From the NCBI GenBank assembly GCA_017472605.1, contig JAFUPV010000060.1, positions 1 to 53,218 of the forward strand: DNA of 53,218 nucleotides. Direction: 5' to 3'. The notes beneath the pieces were generated by a model. That model was not told the origin of the DNA. It ran no database searches and saw nothing but the letters and a program-made list of their open reading frames with translations. Shown in pieces: positions 52,001-53,218 of the stretch. This DNA is from Lachnospiraceae bacterium. Its GTDB lineage: Bacteria > Bacillota > Clostridia > Lachnospirales > Lachnospiraceae. The first letter of the stretch is position 1; each line of letters begins with the position of its first letter. The position numbers and the translations under genes are program-made.

Positions 52001-52820
52001 TGGTAGTGCTGCTTATAACGTAGAGAATAGTAGATTTGAAGCGAGAACCTTAGGTATTCCTGCGAAGGAATTGGGAGATGCAATTTCATTTAGGGCATAT
52101 TTTGAATGCGAGGATGGATCATATATTTATAGCCGCGTTATTATTAATTATAGTCCGAAGACGTACTGCTATAATATGATTAATAATGACGATACACGAG
52201 ATGATGCATTGATGGTTGCAATATTAAATTATGGTGCGTCTGCCCAGAAATATTTTAAATATGACACAGATAATTTGATGAATGCAAAATTAAGTGAAGA
52301 ACAAAAAATGCTTATTTGGGATGATTCGCTTGTACGTACAGACTGGACTGTACCGACAGTCAAAGAAGGCGAATTAGGACGCGCTACATCGATTATTTCT
52401 AGAGGTGCATATCTAAGTTTGCTTGGTGCCATTGATTATAATTATTATGTTAAGGTCGAGGATTCTGTTGCGGTCGCAAAGGCTGAGATTTTATGCTGGA
52501 CTGAATCTGATTATAGTAAAGTGGATGTGCTTTCAATAGAGAATGCGTCATCTGCTCATACAATGGAGTATACAGAGGATAACAAGCGATACGAGTTCAA
52601 GTATGATGGATTAGCTGCGAAAGAAATGTTCTCGCCAATATATGCATGCGCGATGATAACCGATGATAATGGTACTGTTTATTACAGTGGAGTTGTTGCA
52701 TATTGTCCTGAGCGTTTTGCGTATATTAATGCTGCTAATTCTAGTGTAACTGAAGCAGAGCTGGCGAAGCGAATCGTTATCTATGGCGATGCTGCTAGAA
52801 CATTTTTTAGCAATTATTAA
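43035..52820 (+). CDS. giant secreted beta-helix surface protein
   Basis: A 3261-aa protein. The signal peptide (about 1-30) leads a Thr/Ser/Glu-rich low-complexity region (about 45-215). A very long right-handed beta-helix-type region follows (about 220-2920). It has eight module starts of the form (Y)xTLxxALxxAxxGDTIxLLxxI, near residues 230, 970, 1219, 1532, 1859, 2097, 2405 and 2648. Several continue into LDLNGYTI-type turns. GLUG-like VGGLVGE repeats lie at about 1250-1480. The last 335 residues are a different domain (RSMQAFLSLESEV, LNYGASAQKYFKYDTDNLM) with more A/T-rich codons. There is no LPXTG or C-terminal helix. Such proteins often bind glycans or other cells; no catalytic motif is visible. 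GGAG precedes the ATG at three to four bases. Confidence 0.85.
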   Translation: MKGKVRRFLSLFLTVLMIVSPMSSSILGSGLGVTTVTKVVAGEIETGVSDATVETAVVETTVAETTSEAEEEETTTTTAAEVSVSDSSETTAASTGAGESLSDTPLENGGAEDVPAADPADNGNEENGAGESSAADENPGSESVVTSSSAGEAASVSTEETAGTTSSSAEVETTTENQYPISQLGEAEGSGSENVPSESLTSAADNQVASIADGETEIDSVIDTETELRSALAAGGSVAIGGNISVNNAIEIPEGITVTLDLAGYTITGGWNGESQTNHIYVLTNYGSLTVLDSMAEGKIVSRGVYNYGTMILNSGTIEACDGNGGYAVNNESGSTFTMNGGTVVASYEDGDAAVAGNYDATALDVPDGCIVVINGGTIKNVSNYTYAIESYGTLAVSNSSVTVEGNHGAVAVHGGTVSIADGNFYCNGVSGQSDHVMYLSDAGKICVDGGRFYHRGCDSGAANGAAVYVDGDAAVVTINSGEFMGMDMTVSGNANTAIYGGSFTTAVTRSETDCIEEYVAEGAVITLSGSVYPPSAIQYINMENGSCTITSDSIYYITGTATNSLTVKSDATITLDNLTINAEAGSSAISIESGNVTLIVQGNVNLTGGDNGAGIYVAEGASVTIQTACTDSDCLTAVGNNGIDDASGAAGIGGTYEAGKSGTIIIDCATVIAKGYGAHASGIGSGYGSTCGSITIKNGSNVTAYGGYYAEGGLLQTSYGSGDPEGGAAIGGGAKTNAVNAPITIDGSLVKAYGGSKAAGIGAAFWASCEAITISGYSDIEAYGGSSSAGIGTSRAGSNGVYANISIINSEVTAIGGEYGSGIGGGYNGDSLSTLPKTTITIENGTVEATGVNGGAGIGGGYKTNNLDIRITGNAVVTATAGVLEDGSNKTIAQKCASAIGSGANGSGTFTGATVEVSDGTTVTVNTYRGGKAAIEGLSVIPENVEINALAYGAAFITANDGEEVAYMTIESALMAVKEGETVTVYAGSYNMGTTNFTLPANVTIVGETDENGENLVTINNSLSLNAGNVTLKNVNIVSTGDAFQISGTGIIKGCSLTGANGTRWCYANGGEVEFADCIITGSTYGVHFDGGNGEADSVTISNCVITGWTSFARTVESVSITGTTFADGAFDYVRFFQNAEMKDCAFESADMAVDVSDSVEITVTAENLVYADKSDAADVFDNRDAYFNDIYYNGEKIVIQAVITDTSEETDDVYYRTLAQALADCKNKETVTLLADIDLTDIAWTPVESFTGTFDGNGYVISNLKIEGEENAALIAKASNTVIQNITIENAKVTGTKNVGALVGSLGGSTKVINCHLDGVIEIAGNYKVGGLVGEGYARFENCSVQADSGSYVKGMYSAVDLEGDNVGGLTGFHGEGSQASFTNCSVSGLTIEGTRKVGGIVGSAFQNNVIESCTVTDTVIGTNADTAYADANAKTMGIGGIVGLYTADGSNDGSMNNCYVKNVTFTNENAVEGNTGIMTGGLRGSETPVEPVVSYGNNTFASCTGYENEYLIRYFVQVTDSEGNATNYFTVKNAVNAASADSVITLLGDVKENVSVTKKLILDLNGYTWTAPESNSAIDVLVADGNFTVRDTSEAGTGAIVSETSGWETIYVKNGTVTLESGTLTGLDYGVYVSANGTLNVNGGTIEVGDGYGIVIMNEGAAVNVNGGKVISEGYGIFGNGMEEYSGTAIHVTGGTITGTLAGIYHPQGGELKVSGGTISGGTGIYAKSGTIQVTGGTILGNGAETDYVYDPNTDGCQPTGDGIVIDCWSYPCGNATIKITNGTIKSVNANAVAVYVSKDNSGEIPEKFISGGMYSSDVSAYTATGLTCVADGTGMYTIKAALEVMKISGGVPYFYATLKAALEDAEDGDMLYLLGNVTSSEALTVDTDVTIMGQGLSITFSGHQGFVVTEDVAFTLENVTLVNNNMPHRGATHPQLIDIKAAADVTLNDVATGKGTHYVVNMRGASSGADLKINDSELYGSNVLNIWGSDHDIIIEGSELTSTSLYEYEFGAVAFNGNSSYVSNQNTLSVDAESTLTAVRSSDENYSYLVIMPESDNNGVTVVVEEGAVLNRLSEGDALVANAAARIGNVYYSSLTAALEAAKDGETIILVADITAESFTVDGKELTIDLNGHTMSVDGDNKFINDADVTIKNGTLDLDNAKAEGDAIFCVGNYSTTAALTLDGVTVTGDGYSSAYAVFYVYGTSELEITASEATLSNDQAEAGGFIKAESGADGVVNLKDSTINLTNAQIGFLDGTVTMNDVELTIKGGKNAINQSALTVIDSTIVITDCDGRALTLKDGNVTVTNSTLDFSGATEGEIRFKEAVELTIDDASSITTCNVYADAVGGGLVNGQIVTGTEKNPSIVYENEVSEAVLENPAWTAAVITVDDEGTETVTGYYMTLAEAVAAAKSGSVVTILTTGTYTVPSFTNKELTIQGGTGDAADVVLDMSNEVILTGSDVTFKDLTLTFTDDSTYKGFHHVSSETYENCIINGQMFTYGDAVFTDCTFNQTSSDSYNLWTYGAETVELIDCTFNCAGKSVLLYNEGNNVTDLTVTSCEFIASSAVEGKAAIEIDTSLMQNKLPDKTSHIVIDSETTATGFASGSVSGSSLWNDKKTQTNLTVTVDDVHVWPMEVAEIGDIRYYTLQSAVDAAEVGDTICLLTNVNLREGTVKVAKDDSIILDLNGWTITGETKTTLTANHQMILNQGNLTIIDSSESGNGTISYTYSGDSTNYSCYANTISNVQGTLTIEGGRFENNTRVESQISYVIDNLTNGSLGDAVLTIKDGIFSSPNYICVRGFANSTSCTNSITIEDGTFTGRVQLHDANANANKAELKISGGTFNANSEEGDAFYIYAQGDSSELTVSVTGGDFTGNVRTVNGSGDAVNGFITGGTYSIDVTEMCAEGYEAVESEDGRFFVAKAVCFNRSMQAFLSLESEVYLNIAFRLDNLNDIDPVSIENKVGLLIWDADSLPEDPTINNCEYIIGSAAYNVENSRFEARTLGIPAKELGDAISFRAYFECEDGSYIYSRVIINYSPKTYCYNMINNDDTRDDALMVAILNYGASAQKYFKYDTDNLMNAKLSEEQKMLIWDDSLVRTDWTVPTVKEGELGRATSIISRGAYLSLLGAIDYNYYVKVEDSVAVAKAEILCWTESDYSKVDVLSIENASSAHTMEYTEDNKRYEFKYDGLAAKEMFSPIYACAMITDDNGTVYYSGVVAYCPERFAYINAANSSVTEAELAKRIVIYGDAARTFFSNY

Positions 52821-52837
52821 GGAAGGAGGAAAAAGGA

Positions 52838-52945
52838 ATGGAGAAGTTTGAAACACCAGAAATTAAAATTGAATTATTTTCAATTGAAGATGTTGTGACG
52901 ACAAGTAATAATGGTGATAATAATACTTGGGATGATGAGCTGTAA
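52838..52945 (+). CDS. 35-aa peptide, possible secreted or modified peptide precursor
   Basis: A short frame starting 17 bases after the giant gene's stop, with AAGGAGGAAAAAGGA upstream. The peptide starts MEKFETPEIKIELFSIEDV, then VTTSNNGDNNTWDDEL. The head (PEIKIELFSIEDVVTTS) is like short clostridial peptides I remember as M-x-K-x-E-x-P-E-hydrophobic-DV-TTS, often annotated as hypothetical. A conserved head with a variable polar tail is the shape of RiPP precursors, but no modifying enzyme lies beside it. It is clearly cotranscribed with the giant gene. Confidence 0.6.
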   Translation: MEKFETPEIKIELFSIEDVVTTSNNGDNNTWDDEL

Positions 52946-52990
52946 AATCACATCAAAAATGTAAAATGTGAATATTTTAAGGTAAAAAAG

Positions 52991-53022
52991 AAAGCTCTTG
53001 GGAATCTATTTCCAAGGGCTTT
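52991..53022. terminator. hairpin after the surface-protein operon
   Basis: AAAGCTCTTGG and CCAAGGGCTTT form an 11-bp stem with a 10-nt loop. On the minus strand a CTTTTTTA tract follows; on the plus strand T-rich sequence begins only 15 bases further on. It probably ends the rightward operon and may work for a leftward one too. Confidence 0.6.
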
Positions 53023-53171
53023 CGAGTAAAATCGAGTGTTTTCTTTTTTGTAATTAGAATCTATATATGAGCAGTAGATGGAGACCTGCTATGAAAAGTC
53101 AAGTATGAATTGAGAAAGATTTTACCGAAAATTCCAATCCGCTATCGTAGGCAAAAAAGGGTAACCTTAAT

Positions 53172-53195
53172 AAAGCTCCCTACAGGTGCTTTTTT
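53172..53195 (+). terminator. small hairpin with T-run near the right edge
   Basis: AAAGC..CC and GG..GCTTT enclose a short loop, followed by a T-run. The 150 bases between it and the previous hairpin hold no recognisable gene. It may belong to a gene starting outside the window. Confidence 0.4.
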
Positions 53196-53218
53196 AAAAG
53201 CTATCGATTGTGGATATC

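Noticed and set aside
43035-52820. Pectate lyase or other enzyme in the giant protein
   Set aside because: The beta-helix repeats are structural and no catalytic residues of a lyase family can be picked out.

Overview
The window looks like chromosomal DNA of a gut anaerobe of the Clostridia, most likely Lachnospiraceae. Gram-positive ribosome-binding sites (AGGAGG type) and TTGACA/TATAAT promoters are common. There is a YesM/YesN two-component pair driving an LplABC-type sugar importer, several cytoplasmic glycosidases, an ECF-type vitamin transporter, an LTA synthase-family enzyme and an oligoendopeptidase F. No 16S or marker phylogeny could be run, so the family-level placement is inference.

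Layout. (1) 1-6.3 kb: a leftward pair (a PqqD-like/HprK-like fusion and an ABC exporter) diverges from a rightward set (a Ser/His S26 signal-peptidase-like protein, a DUF2304 membrane protein and two glycosyltransferases). (2) 6.4-10.5 kb: a THUMP-type rRNA methyltransferase, an exported C1 peptidase with a lectin-like domain, RdgB and an MJ0936-type phosphoesterase. (3) 10.6-11.1 kb: a leftward tRNA operon (Pro, His, Gln, Lys) with a clear promoter and terminator. (4) 11.1-23.2 kb: a glycan-use locus with histidine kinase, AraC-type response regulator, solute-binding protein, two permeases, GH5 and a domain-permuted GH3. (5) 23.2-30.7 kb: a cobalamin-riboswitch-controlled operon holding two secreted or membrane-anchored proteins with transcobalamin-like domains, followed by the T, fused A-A and S parts of an ECF transporter. 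(6) 30.7-31.4 kb: a 59-aa hypothetical protein and a 54-aa Arg/Asp repeat peptide. (7) 31.5-34.8 kb: galK-galE facing away from an AraC regulator. (8) 34.9-41.2 kb: a canonical GH3, PepF and an LTA synthase-family protein. (9) 41.6-53 kb: a tyrosine recombinase, a roughly 440-bp segment bounded by inverted recombinase-type sites, a 3261-aa beta-helix surface protein and a 35-aa peptide.

The two most interesting systems are these. First, the B12 operon: its 584-aa membrane protein has the domain order of animal intrinsic factor and transcobalamin (alpha/alpha toroid, then the DUF4430 beta domain) and sits beside an ECF importer under a B12 riboswitch. This suggests surface capture of cobalamin handed to the importer. 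Second, the recombinase-linked inverted sites upstream of the giant surface protein look like a phase-variation switch: two near-palindromic 26-bp sites whose 6-bp centres are exact reverse complements. Smaller points of note are a dispersed palindromic repeat family (four copies), AraC-type operators, a solute-binding protein without a lipobox, and two short peptides (54 and 35 aa).
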